Source: Polytrichum commune (lineage: Eukaryota > Streptophyta > Polytrichopsida > Polytrichales > Polytrichaceae). From it: a DNA stretch of 64,000 bases. The stretch is from NCBI GenBank assembly GCA_950295325.1, contig OX485808.1, positions 13,518,501 to 13,582,500 on the forward strand, written 5' to 3'. Below are positions 33,926 to 43,608 of the stretch, piece by piece. Below the pieces are notes generated by a model. That model was not told the origin of the DNA. It made no database searches and saw only the letters and a program-made list of their open reading frames with translations. The stretch's first letter is position 1; each line of letters starts with the position of its first letter. Both the position numbers and the translations under genes were made by a program.

Positions 33926-36900
33926 CAGGCTGTGCTGGCACCAATTGGCAATCCTTCTATGAAGAAGGAAACCACGGAGTTTGACGATTGGCCAATTGAA
34001 GTGGGGCCAAAGCTTACTGGTGCCGAAGCACGAAAGGTACGGGCATTTATTCGCTCTTACCGTAATTGTTTTGCCTTTAGTCTTCATGATCTTGAAGGAT
34101 ATAAAGGTAAACCTGTTCGTATTCAACTCGAGGACAACCACCCTATTTTCAGACGGCCGTACAGACTTAGTACCTCTGAAAGGTTGGGTGTTCAAACTCG
34201 ATGTCAAGAGTTATTGGCAGCGGAATTGATTGAACTCTCCAATGGAGAGTATGCTTGTGCCACGGTTATGCCGTCAAAGAAGGATATCTTTGGCAACTGG
34301 ACGGAAAAACGGATGTGTGGTGATTATCGTCCAGTCAACCGCAAGACCAAGTCGGATCGATATCCAATGCCGATGCCGGAGGAGTTGTTTGATGCACTGG
34401 GATTTTCTAGAATCTTCAGCACTCTGGATTTGAGGTCTGGTTATCATCAATTACCTTTGTTGTTGGGTGATCGGGTGAAGACCGCATTTTGGGGAATTGA
34501 TAAAGATGGCAAGGATCAACTTTATCATTGGAAATTTCTGCCATTTGGTCTCAAGAATGCACCAGCTGAATTCCAGCGGGTGATGGACCAATTATTGGCT
34601 GGTTTGCCGTTTGCTAGATGTTACATTGATGATGTTATCATCTTTAGTAATAGTCCACAGGATCATGTGAGACATTTGCAAGCGGTATTTGAACGACTTC
34701 AACGGTGGGGACTCCGTTTACATCATGGTAAATGTAAGTTTTTCCATGATCAATTGCCCTATTTGGGCCACATGATTGTTCCTGGCGGTCTTGGTGTGCA
34801 ACAGGCGAAGGTGGACGCTTTGCACAAAATTCCCGCACCTAGTGATGTACCACGGCTTCGTGCATTTCTAGGATTGGCAAATTATTATAGGAGGTTTGTC
34901 AAAAACTTTAGTTTGATTGCCAAACCTCTTACCATTCTCACGGGGAAAGACCAACCATGGATTTGGAGTCGGGAACAACAACAGGCATTTGATACATTGA
35001 AGCAGAGGCTCGGTTCTGCGCCAGTGCTTCGACGCCCGGATGTGTCTAGAGCTTTTCAATTGCACACGGATTGGAGTGCAGTGGGATTGGGAGCGGTATT
35101 GACACAGAAAGATGAAGAGGGGAAGGAATATGTGGTGGCTTATGCATCTAGAAGTAATAATAGTGCTGAATCTAATTATTCTTCTTATGAAGGCGAGGCC
35201 TTGGCGGCCGTTTGGGCCATTGCACATTTTCGACCTTATTTGTATAGGCAGAAGTTTACTTTGGTGACTGATCATCAGCCTTTAAAATGGCTTATGGAAT
35301 CAGATAAGCTCACCGGAAAACTTGCTAGGTGGGCATTGTTACTTCAGGAATATGATTTTGAAGTTGTTCACCGAGCAGGAATTGCCAACTTGGATGCAGA
35401 CGGATTGTCTCGCAATCCAAGTCCTTCAGATGAGGATTTGACTGGAGCCAGGTGGCATGGAGATTGTGATCGTGAGGCAGTGCCGGGTTGGCATGCTGCC
35501 ACATATCTCACAATGATGTCGGGATTGGCTGCTGAAATCCTTGTGGAAGAGCAAGATGAGGAGGTTGATAAATCTCTCGTTGTTAGTGATGTGTGGGAAG
35601 ACCAGGCGGTCTTGCACAAACTTCAACAAGGGATATTTCCTCTTGGACTATCTTCTATGGAGCGAGATAGAGTTAGTCACCGGATAACAAGGTTTCGTTG
35701 GGCAAACGGCTTGTTATTTCGTGTGTGGCCGAACGGAACGAGGCGCATCGTTCCAAGGCCAGATCAAAGAGCTTCTTTGGTACGGCAAGTGCACGAGGAG
35801 CTTGGACATTTTGGAGTGCGAAGGACACACTCTATGTTGCGCAACCAATATTGGTGGACTGGTATGTACCAACAGGTTGCCACTTATGTTTCTCGGTGTG
35901 AAGTATGTGACCGGGTTAGGTCAAGTTTTAATACTTTATCACTTCAACTTCAACCTTTACCTATTATGGGCTTGGGATATCGTTGGTCTTTGGATTTTGC
36001 CGGACCACTTACTATCACTCCACGTGGCTCCAAGTATGTGCTTGTGATGGTGGAGCATTTTAGTAAGTGGATTGAACTCGTGGCTCTTCCCCAAAATTCC
36101 TCAGAATTGGCGGCTATGGCATTTCTTGATCGAGTTTTGGCACGGTTTGGAGCACCTGCAGAGGTGTTGACGGATCAAGGGAGAGAATTTCTTGGATCTT
36201 TCGAAACTTTGTGTACCAAGGCTTTGATTGATCATCGGACAACTTCCAGAGATCACCCTGAGGCAGATGGCTTAGCTGAACGAGTTGTTCAGACGGTTAA
36301 GCGCGGTTTGCGGAAGTATGGATTGCTTCATGGCAACCATCGCGATTGGGACTTGATGTTACCATGGATAGCAATGGGTTACCGTTTCAGCAGGCAAGCA
36401 TCTTTAGCATCCTATAGTCCTTACCAACTCTTGTATGGACGGGAACCAATTTTACCTAGCTCGGTGCGAGAGAAATTGGCTCCCGTGGTCAACTTGGATG
36501 ATCCAGATGTTTGGGCTCAATGTCTTCATGACCGAGCATCGTTCTTCCAAAAGGCCATGCCTATGGCTATGGAGAACTTAAATATTGCTCAACATCGTGA
36601 TACATTACGGTATGCCCGGATCCGCAGTGGAGCTTATCGACCTCAGGTTCGTAGATTTTCCAAGGGGGATTATGTTTACTTGCAACGGGAGGCGCCTACG
36701 ACATTGGATGTCAAGGCTGGGCGCACGATTTTGCGGGTAAAAGATGTCTTGCCAAGTGGTATATTATTGCTTGAAGGCAAGGATGGACGGGAATGTCGTG
36801 AGCATTCAAAGAATTGTGCTCCATGTCACCTTCCCATCGACGGCTCTGTGCATCCCGAGTTGGCGGTTGTACCACAGGGTTTGCCTTGTTATGTTTGTGG

Positions 36901-37063
36901 AGAGAAGACAGGAGCTGCAACAATGTTATTGTGCGACCAATGTCAACGTGGATGGCACATGGCATGTTTGACACCTCCCCTTTTGACTCTTCCTTCTGGC
37001 AATTGGGTTTGTCCTCGTTGTCGGAAAGCCTCTCATTCCGTGGCCGTTAATGGTCATGATTGA
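33920..37063 (+). CDS. Retrotransposon pol: RT, RNase H, integrase, C-terminal PHD finger
   Basis: It is translated by readthrough or from a downstream start; it has no ATG near its beginning apart from NPSMKKE. Counting from 33932: reverse transcriptase at about 60-300 with YIDD near 231; RNase H at about 370-490 with LHTDWS and VTDHQPLKW; integrase zinc domain HEELGHFG...CEVC (about 620-660). The integrase core has SLDFAGP near 687, DQGREF near 748 and GLAERV near 782, an intact DDE triad with the usual ~35 spacing. A GPY-like tail follows. At about 985-1033 there is a complete C4HC3 PHD finger (CYVC, CDQC, WHMAC, CPRC) at the position where chromoviruses carry a chromodomain. PHD fingers commonly read histone H3 tails, so it may direct integration or tether the complex; that is inference. 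Confidence 0.93.
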   Translation, partial: QSQAVLAPIGNPSMKKETTEFDDWPIEVGPKLTGAEARKVRAFIRSYRNCFAFSLHDLEGYKGKPVRIQLEDNHPIFRRPYRLSTSERLGVQTRCQELLAAELIELSNGEYACATVMPSKKDIFGNWTEKRMCGDYRPVNRKTKSDRYPMPMPEELFDALGFSRIFSTLDLRSGYHQLPLLLGDRVKTAFWGIDKDGKDQLYHWKFLPFGLKNAPAEFQRVMDQLLAGLPFARCYIDDVIIFSNSPQDHVRHLQAVFERLQRWGLRLHHGKCKFFHDQLPYLGHMIVPGGLGVQQAKVDALHKIPAPSDVPRLRAFLGLANYYRRFVKNFSLIAKPLTILTGKDQPWIWSREQQQAFDTLKQRLGSAPVLRRPDVSRAFQLHTDWSAVGLGAVLTQKDEEGKEYVVAYASRSNNSAESNYSSYEGEALAAVWAIAHFRPYLYRQKFTLVTDHQPLKWLMESDKLTGKLARWALLLQEYDFEVVHRAGIANLDADGLSRNPSPSDEDLTGARWHGDCDREAVPGWHAATYLTMMSGLAAEILVEEQDEEVDKSLVVSDVWEDQAVLHKLQQGIFPLGLSSMERDRVSHRITRFRWANGLLFRVWPNGTRRIVPRPDQRASLVRQVHEELGHFGVRRTHSMLRNQYWWTGMYQQVATYVSRCEVCDRVRSSFNTLSLQLQPLPIMGLGYRWSLDFAGPLTITPRGSKYVLVMVEHFSKWIELVALPQNSSELAAMAFLDRVLARFGAPAEVLTDQGREFLGSFETLCTKALIDHRTTSRDHPEADGLAERVVQTVKRGLRKYGLLHGNHRDWDLMLPWIAMGYRFSRQASLASYSPYQLLYGREPILPSSVREKLAPVVNLDDPDVWAQCLHDRASFFQKAMPMAMENLNIAQHRDTLRYARIRSGAYRPQVRRFSKGDYVYLQREAPTTLDVKAGRTILRVKDVLPSGILLLEGKDGRECREHSKNCAPCHLPIDGSVHPELAVVPQGLPCYVCGEKTGAATMLLCDQCQRGWHMACLTPPLLTLPSGNWVCPRCRKASHSVAVNGHD

Positions 37064-37378
37064 GGACTTTGTGGATGTTTACCACATGTTTTAGTGGTGA
37101 AGTTGTTATTTAGTTGGTTGGAAATTTTATGGGATTGAAAACCACATTGAAAGAGTTATCCAAGAATTCAACATTAATTGTTGAAGGCGATTAAGGATGG
37201 GGCTCACATTGCACCCAGCCTACAATTCTTGGATTACTTTGTCAATCACGAGTTTAATTCCTTCGATTACTACTACCTAATTAAATATGTATAGATGTAG
37301 CAACAACTTCATCATGTTCAACAACTCTATCGATGAGTGTGTTTGTTCCTAGCCGATTGGAGGGGCTCCTTATCTGCT
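37064..37378 (+). other. Retrotransposon 3' untranslated region
   Basis: Non-coding sequence between the pol stop and the polypurine tract; no ORF or repeat of note. Confidence 0.6.
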
Positions 37379-37388
37379 AGTGGGGGCA
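37379..37388 (+). promoter_or_regulatory. Candidate polypurine tract
   Basis: AGTGGGGGCA directly precedes repeat B copy 1, not repeat A. If this is the plus-strand primer, the functional LTR would start with B, and the inserted copy would be permuted relative to a normal LTR element. Confidence 0.5.
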
Positions 37389-37493
37389 CTTGAAGAGGTG
37401 GTTGTTAGCATTTTAGTTTGTTATTTTATTTTGCTATTGATGTTGACAACGACACTCGATCTGTTGTGTTTAACGATCTTAGTTTACACGACA
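37389..37493 (+). repeat. Repeat B, copy 1
   Basis: 105 bases from CTTGAAGAGGTGG to TTTACACGACA. It is repeated without visible change at 37928-38032. It is joined to repeat A by two bases (GC), making the small palindrome GACAGCTGTC at the junction. Confidence 0.9.
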
Positions 37494-37495
37494 GC

Positions 37496-37926
37496 TGTCA
37501 CGTGAGGTGACATCGGGGGCTAAGTCACGTCAACTTAGGAGTAAATGGACTCCATTAGGAGTCCATGTGTGTTGGGATGAGTAACGGACTCCATTGGGAG
37601 TCCTAGTTAGTTGTTCATCCACTCCATGGATGAACTCCACATTGGATTGGGGTTGTATGGAGAGGAAGGCCTCTTGACTTGCCATTGTTGTCAAGTCAAG
37701 TCTTGTGAGTGTGTTTTGAGAGAGAGAGAGCTTGTTGTTGCTTTCTCATGGCTATGGTGTAGTAGATTATGAGTAAAGCCTTTGCATTCTTTCTCCACCA
37801 CTTGCACTCTTGGATTCTCCCTTCGTGGAGTGAGAGATAGCTTGACTCTTGTGTGTGAATTTTAGAGTTTCTTAAGCTTTGTAAGGAGACATTTTAGTTT
37901 CTTAAGCTTGGAGAGAGAAACCCTCA
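37496..37926 (+). repeat. 3' LTR (repeat A, copy 2)
   Basis: It is the same 431 bases as 28097-28527 by eye. It is followed by one T and then repeat B copy 2. Confidence 0.9.
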
Positions 37927-37927
37927 T

Positions 37928-38032
37928 CTTGAAGAGGTGGTTGTTAGCATTTTAGTTTGTTATTTTATTTTGCTATTGATGTTGACAACGACACTCGATC
38001 TGTTGTGTTTAACGATCTTAGTTTACACGACA
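37928..38032 (+). repeat. Repeat B, copy 2, at the outer right end
   Basis: This is an exact-looking copy of 37389-37493. It ends CACGACA directly at the target duplication TGGA, so the element's right end is here and not at the end of repeat A. Confidence 0.9.
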
Positions 38033-38036
38033 TGGA

Positions 38037-38671
38037 TGCGCGTCTTCCATGCACACAGCAACGGAGAACTCATCAACCTTGAGACGGAGAAGAAGTACAA
38101 AGAGGACTTGAAGATTAAGGTGCCTCCAATCCTCAGAGAGTTCTTCCATCCCCTCCAAGGGTTGCTCGATGCCGAGCTTTACAAGGCAGCAGAACACCTT
38201 CTTAAGGAGACTCCGAGAAGGACAGCGCCGTATCCAAAAATCTTCCTCAAACGACCAAGGTTTATGAAGCCTTCAACGTACCATTTTAAGGAATGGTGCG
38301 AATACAGGAAGAAGAAGACGTTGGCTATGAGGGAGATAGGCAAATTGGTACCCGCCTACAACCTTACAGATGCAGATGGTGACATTGTGTGGGACAACTG
38401 GAGGGGATTGAAAATAGCATACCACATCAATGGCGTCTCAATGAAGGCATTGATGAGAGCAGCATCTCCGTTCTTGGCCCAGCGCTCAAGGAAGAACGAG
38501 AAGAAAGGTTCTATCGACGAAAGGGAGACAACTTTGTATAAACACTTCCTCGATAGAAAGAAGAATGCCAAATTCGAGGGTGTCGCAAGGTTTTGCGCCG
38601 TGACATCACAATTGAAGTTCGGCAAGTGGGACACCCATGCTTCGCGGGCCACTGTGAGAGATGACCCCCGG
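38037..38671 (+). CDS. ParB-like gene, exon 2, middle part between the two insertions
   Basis: It continues the exon after removal of the retrotransposon: VFHAHSNGELINLETEKKY, then FFHPLQGLLDAELYKAAEHL and FKEWCEYRKKKTLAMREIGK. The stretch is Lys-rich with no recognised domain. Its last eight bases (38664-38671, ACCCCCGG) are the hAT target duplication; the exon resumes at 54631. Confidence 0.75.
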
Positions 38672-38760
38672 CAGGGTTGTCTATTGTGTCGTGACGGAGG
38701 GTAATCCCGACATAATGTCGTGCCGTCACGACACGTATCCGTCACGACATTATGCCGGAT
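38672..38760 (+). repeat. hAT left terminal and subterminal repeats
   Basis: CAGGGTTGTCTATTGTG is followed by GTCGTGACGGAGGG and several CCGTCACGAC motifs in both orientations, the usual arrangement of hAT transposase binding sites. Confidence 0.85.
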
Positions 38761-38899
38761 GCTGTCTTTATCCTGACGGACTTGAATTTTACCGATTTTT
38801 TTGTGTAATTACATTAACTCATTTTTGACACGTAGGATTTACAATGTCCACGTGTGATGACATGTCAGCAAAGTAAAGGTAAAGTGGGGAAAAATTTAC

Positions 38900-39436
38900 T
38901 AGAGCCCGTCCGCCCCCCCGTCCGCCTCCGTTCCCAACCCCCGTTCGCCCCCGTTCCCCCCCGTCCGCTCCCGTTCACAATCCCCGTTCGCCACCGTTCC
39001 CCCCCGTCCGCTCCCGTTCCCAACCCCGTCCACTCCCCCCTCTCCCGTCCGCCCCCCCCCCCCCCCGTCCGCTCCCCCGTCCGCCCCCCCCCCCCCCTCC
39101 CCCGTCCGCTCCACCCCCCTCCGTCCGCCCCCCCCCCCCCCCGTCCGTCCGCTCCCCCGTCCGCCCCCCCCCCCCTCCCCCGTCCGCTCCACCCCCCTCC
39201 GTCCGCCCCACCCCCGTCCGCTCCCCCCCCCCCTCCGTCCGCTTCCCCGTCCGCCCCCCCGTCCGCTCCCCCCCGTCCGTCCGCTCCCCCGTCCGCCCCC
39301 CCGTCCGCTCCCCCCCTCTGTCCGCTTCCCCGTCCGCTCCCCCCCGTCCGTCCGCTCCCTCGTCCGGGCCCCCCCCCCCCCCCCCTCCGTCCGCTCCCCG
39401 TCCGGTCCCCCCCCCCTTCCGTCCGCTCCCCAGTCC
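38900..39436. repeat. GTCCGC-rich C-tract array, left
   Basis: A degenerate tandem array of CCCCCGTCCGCTCCC-like units with long C runs. It ends just before the TATA box of the transposase gene (39448). Long open frames over it, on both strands, are compositional artefacts. Confidence 0.85.
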
Positions 39437-39447
39437 GATTCGAATAC

Positions 39448-39455
39448 TATAAATT
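39448..39455 (+). promoter_or_regulatory. TATA box of the hAT transposase gene
   Basis: TATAAATT lies 12 bases after the left C-rich array and about 235 bases before the transposase ATG (39685). A probable leader intron ends at TTTATTTGCAG (39670). Confidence 0.5.
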
Positions 39456-39684
39456 GAGGGTTCAAGGTGCCATTTTTGCCTCCACTGACATAGTGTGTCT
39501 CAAGTCTTTTGATTCTCCTTTGAGGAGTGAGGATTGAATGCGTGAGACCCGAATGCAGAGGATACTTTGTCCAATCTAGTGACTGTGAATTAGGGTTGCC
39601 CTTGTGGCACTCTTGAACAGGACCTAGTATGCAATCAAAGTTACTTGCTCTAACTTGTTTTTATTTGCAGGTTTTGTTGAAGTC

Positions 39685-42600
39685 ATGCCACGCCGAAATG
39701 ATGCATGGGATCATTGGTACGAGGATAAGGGGATGGTTCCCGGTAAATCACAAAGGCAGGTTAAATGTAGGTTTTGCCCGTTCGTCATATCTTACTGAGG
39801 AAATAGAATGTTGGCCCACCTTGGTTATAGACCTCCTGTAGGGGGTGCTTGTGATGTTTCCACATGTAGGATGGTACCCCCGCATATTAGGGTCTTGTTT
39901 GAACATTGCGGAGGCATTGTGCCCTTACATGTAGGCATTGTAAATGAGGACTCTCCGGTGCCAGATATTGTACCTCTGGAGCCTATTATAGCGGACTCCG
40001 TAATTAGTGAAACAGAGCCTTTGCTTATGTCCCAATCCACTCAACATTTTGATGTTGTGATATATGGCACACCTCCTCGTGAACTACGTCAACTCAACAT
40101 AACGGAGGGGTTCAATGTGTCAACAAAACAACTCCTTGATAGAGCATGGGCAACGGCTTTTTATGAAGCTAACATTCCTTTCAACATTGTGAGACATCCT
40201 GCATTTGTTCATGCTGTGCGTGAAACTGCCCGTCATCGAATGCCAGCCTACACACCACCATCGTACAATGCCATCCGTACGAAGTTGTTAACTGATAAAA
40301 AGGTTGACCTAGATAGGCAAGTGAAGGAGAAGATGGGGAATTCCGTTGAAAAATACGGTGTTACAATATGTTGTGATGGATGGGACAACGTGCAAAACCG
40401 ACCTCTCCTAAACGTTCTCCAATGCGGCACAAAGGGAGATGTTTTCTTGCGTACCATTGATACCACGGGAAATCACAAGGATCATGTATACGTTGCTGCT
40501 CAAATTCAACCATTTGTGGAAAAGGTTGGTCGACATAATGTGGTCCAGATTTGCACCGACAATGCCCCAGTTATGGCCTCCGCTGCTCGCGACTTGATTC
40601 AAGCAAATCCCGATCTATATTTTCAAGGATGTGCTGCGCATTGCCTAGATCTCCTCTTAGAAGATTGGGGGAAGGAGGAATGGGTGAAAAAGTTGGTAAA
40701 AAAGGCGCGCCATATTTGTGTTTTTATCAAAAACCATCATGCTTCTCAAGCTATATTCCGGAGGTTGTCACCAAATCTCTCACTCCGCCTACCTGTAGAG
40801 ACCCGTTTTGCAACGAACTTCATCATGATAGATCGTCTTCTTCAAGTACGCAATGCTTTGGAAAGAATGGTGGTTGATGAGGATTGGCCTACTCTAATGC
40901 GTGATATGAGGAGGAGATCTCGCACCTCTTACATGAAGGGCTCTGCTGTGCGAAGCTTTATACGTTCTGATGGATTCTGGAACACGTGCGAAAATTTCTT
41001 GTATATGGTGATCCCGGTTGTTAAAGCTCTTCGTGTATTTGATGGCAAGGCGCCTGCAATGGGAATGGCTTGGAGGGTCATGCATGATTTACAAACCCAT
41101 ATTCGTGGATTTAGTAAACCTCCATTTCGCTTAAGCCCTGAGCTTGCTGCAAATGCTATGCTAACGTTTCAAAATAGATGGAGGTTGATGTTGAATGATC
41201 TACATTGGGCTGGAGCGATGTTAAATCCGCTTCTACGTGGTTGGGCCCCACTCCATGAGGATGAGAATTCGAGGACAATCCTAAATCGAGTTCTTCGCAG
41301 GCTTGCTCAAGATGAGGACACTTATGTCCAAATCCTCCACCAGTACCAAGATTTCCTTGAAAATCGAGGGCCTTTTGCTGATTCTACTGACCCGAGCGTG
41401 CATGCCGCACCTCTCCATGAATGGTGGGATGCAATGGGAGGTGGAGCTAAAGCCCTCCAAACAATAGCAAGACGTATCCTTGCACAAGTATGTTCCGCAT
41501 CCGCATGTGAACGCAATTGGAGCATGTACTCATATGTTCACAACAAGAGTCGCAATCGCTTGAAGCATAGTCGTGCCGAGGACCTCGTCTACATATATAC
41601 CAATAGTAGGCTCATTCGACATCGGAGGGGCCCAAGACCTGCGCAATGGTACGAATTGAATGAGGTCCATTCTGACGATGACCTTGACGAAGAAGATGAC
41701 AACGAAGATGACGTGGATCCAAATGATAGTGCCGGAAATGATGCTGACAACAATGTTGATGACATCGACTTTGATTTGGATGACCTCGATTCCGAGAATC
41801 ATGATTCAGAAGATGAGGATGGCAATGGTAGTGATGGAAACCTTGGGGTGTTTGATTTTGATGAACCGGATGTCCCCCAACATAACGACGGAATGCATGA
41901 CGATCATGAGGGGTCTATTGGAGGACCGCCTTTTGAAACTCTCCACATTGGACAAGGGTTTCGCCCTGCCCATAATGTTGCTATGGGGGCAAGTGAGAAT
42001 GTAGGAATTGAAGTAGATTCCTTGCAACCTCGGAGCGATTCTCTTTCTTTTGGTGAAGGTGACAATGTACTACCCGCAAATGAGCCAACGCACGTTCAAC
42101 AGGATCCATTTCCAGCCCGAGTACATTCTGAATCCATGGACGCCTCCCTCATATCCAACCATCGTATAGAAGATCAAACGCCCAATGTTCCTGAAATACC
42201 TACAACTCGATTCCGTGCTCTTCAAAGAACTGCATCAACCTCTACGGTGCAAGTGCATGCACAAGGTCAACGTCGTCCTCTCACTCGAAGTATTGCCAAT
42301 ACTTCTAGATTGGGTGTTTCACGTGCAACTGCGGTGGGTGCTACTTTGGTTGCTATACACAATGTTTCAAGAAATGTTACTACAGAGGCGCCACGTCGTC
42401 ATTCTGTTCGTCGACATGTTGTTGAGAACATACCAATTGCAATTCCATCCGCATCAGTTTCACTTCCACACAGTCAATCCAATGGAACATGTGGCCTTGG
42501 AGTTGGAGGCGGAAGTACAACGGGGGATGCTTTTATAGATGGAAGTAGAGATGAAGTGCACTCAAGTCGTGGTACGGATGGAGGGCGTCAGAGAACTACG

Positions 42601-42882
42601 AGAGGTGTCAAACGTACTAGGAAGAGGTATCAGGGAAGATCGCTTCCGTTTACTGCTGAAGACTACAATGAAGATGAGGGTAGACCACATCTAGATGAAA
42701 ATGGCATACAGGATGCAGAGGGCTCCCGGCCGACCAAGAAGATAATTTTCTCACAACGTGACCGAGAGTTGCATCTTCGGAGCGCGACTCCCCAAACGGA
42801 TGATGATTGCAGCACAGACGAGTCTGAAGAGGACCCAAGATGTGTTGAAGCAAATGATCCCACAGTACGGATTCGAACGTAA
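39685..42882 (+). pseudogene. hAT transposase with one in-frame stop in the BED zinc finger
   Basis: The frame starts at ATG 39685 (MPRRNDAWDHWYEDKG), just after a splice acceptor, and has BED-like CRFC. TGA at 39796-39798 interrupts it, and it then runs unbroken for 1,024 codons from MLAHLGYRP. Counting from 39808: DUF659 region about 130-290 with CDGW near 190 and CTDN near 250 (first two catalytic Asp), CAAHCLDLLL near 272, and the C-terminal hAT dimerisation region with SACERNWS near 567 (catalytic Glu). A long acidic and Ser-rich tail follows; a basic KRTRKR patch near 940 could be a nuclear signal. The TGA could be an inactivating CGA-to-TGA change, or be avoided by splicing or a downstream start that lacks most of the BED finger. 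Everything else looks intact. Confidence 0.9.
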
Positions 42883-43608
42883 TGGTTTTGCACAAATGTG
42901 GTATTTCGGTGCTCCCACGTACTTCCATAATTTATTACTTACGTCAAAATTGATACAAGTTACAACCTTAGGGCCTTCGGTAAGACATTTAGACCACAAA
43001 GCGAACGTTACCTTCGAAGTTGTAACATTTTATTATAGTAATAAAATTATTTATTGCATGTTTTTTAAAATTTTGAAAATACAATATGGTTGTCAACTTA
43101 GCATTGCAATTAATCTCCAATAACATGTTATGCCTTTATTAATTACTATTTTGTATAATTCTTACTGTGAATGGAGTTTTATGTTTATTTATTGAGCTTC
43201 TTAAAGAATATGCTTTTATAAATATTGCAATCCCCTATTGCTCGATTGTACATGCTTCGTTGGTGACATCCTCTTTTTGAGGACCTTTCTATCCGTTTTA
43301 TATAATTATATCTTTATGTGGTATTCAATATTGACTATGTAGTCAATAGTACTTTTGGTTAGACTATCATATGAATTACTAATATTCAAATAAGTTTTTA
43401 AATGTTTCAAATAACATTAAAACATGTGGCATCCATATGTTATCTTTTACACGATCTTAGAAATGACAACTTGTCGGTAAATCCTCTTTATATTACATAT
43501 ACTTTGAACATGAAATATGTTCATTGTGTCCAAAGTCTTCATCCGTTCCTATACAACTTCCTAAACATGGTATAAAAATGCCTAATCCGAATCTGAATCG
43601 AGGTCTAT
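42883..43608. other. AT-rich spacer inside the hAT element
   Basis: It separates the convergent transposase and minus-strand cargo genes. No gene is seen; it presumably holds both 3' untranslated regions. Confidence 0.5.

Larger units (their letters stand above)
28097..38032 (+). mobile_element. Ty3/Gypsy retrotransposon carrying a DNMT3-like methyltransferase and a PHD finger
   Basis: The element is 9,936 bases, inserted in a host exon with TGGA on both sides (28093-28096 and 38033-38036). A 431-base repeat (A) begins TGTCACGTG and ends CCCTCA. It occurs at 28097-28527 and 37496-37926 with no difference I can see, implying a recent insertion. A 105-base repeat (B) occurs before the second A (37389-37493) and again after it (37928-38032), giving A-internal-B-A-B. 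The outer ends are TGTC and GACA. The order gag, protease, DNMT, UAG, reverse transcriptase, RNase H, integrase, PHD places it in Ty3/Gypsy. Cytosine-methyltransferase-bearing Gypsy elements have been reported from charophyte algae. Confidence 0.93.

Noticed and set aside
28097..38032. Classification as a DIRS/Ngaro tyrosine-recombinase element because of split repeats
   Set aside because: The pol frame has a DDE integrase with its zinc domain and no tyrosine recombinase, and short target repeats are present; only the repeat layout resembles that class.
37937..38036. A start for the 38037 coding segment inside repeat B of the retrotransposon
   Set aside because: The first 30 or so codons are retrotransposon sequence. 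The genuine upstream part of this exon is at 27967-28096.
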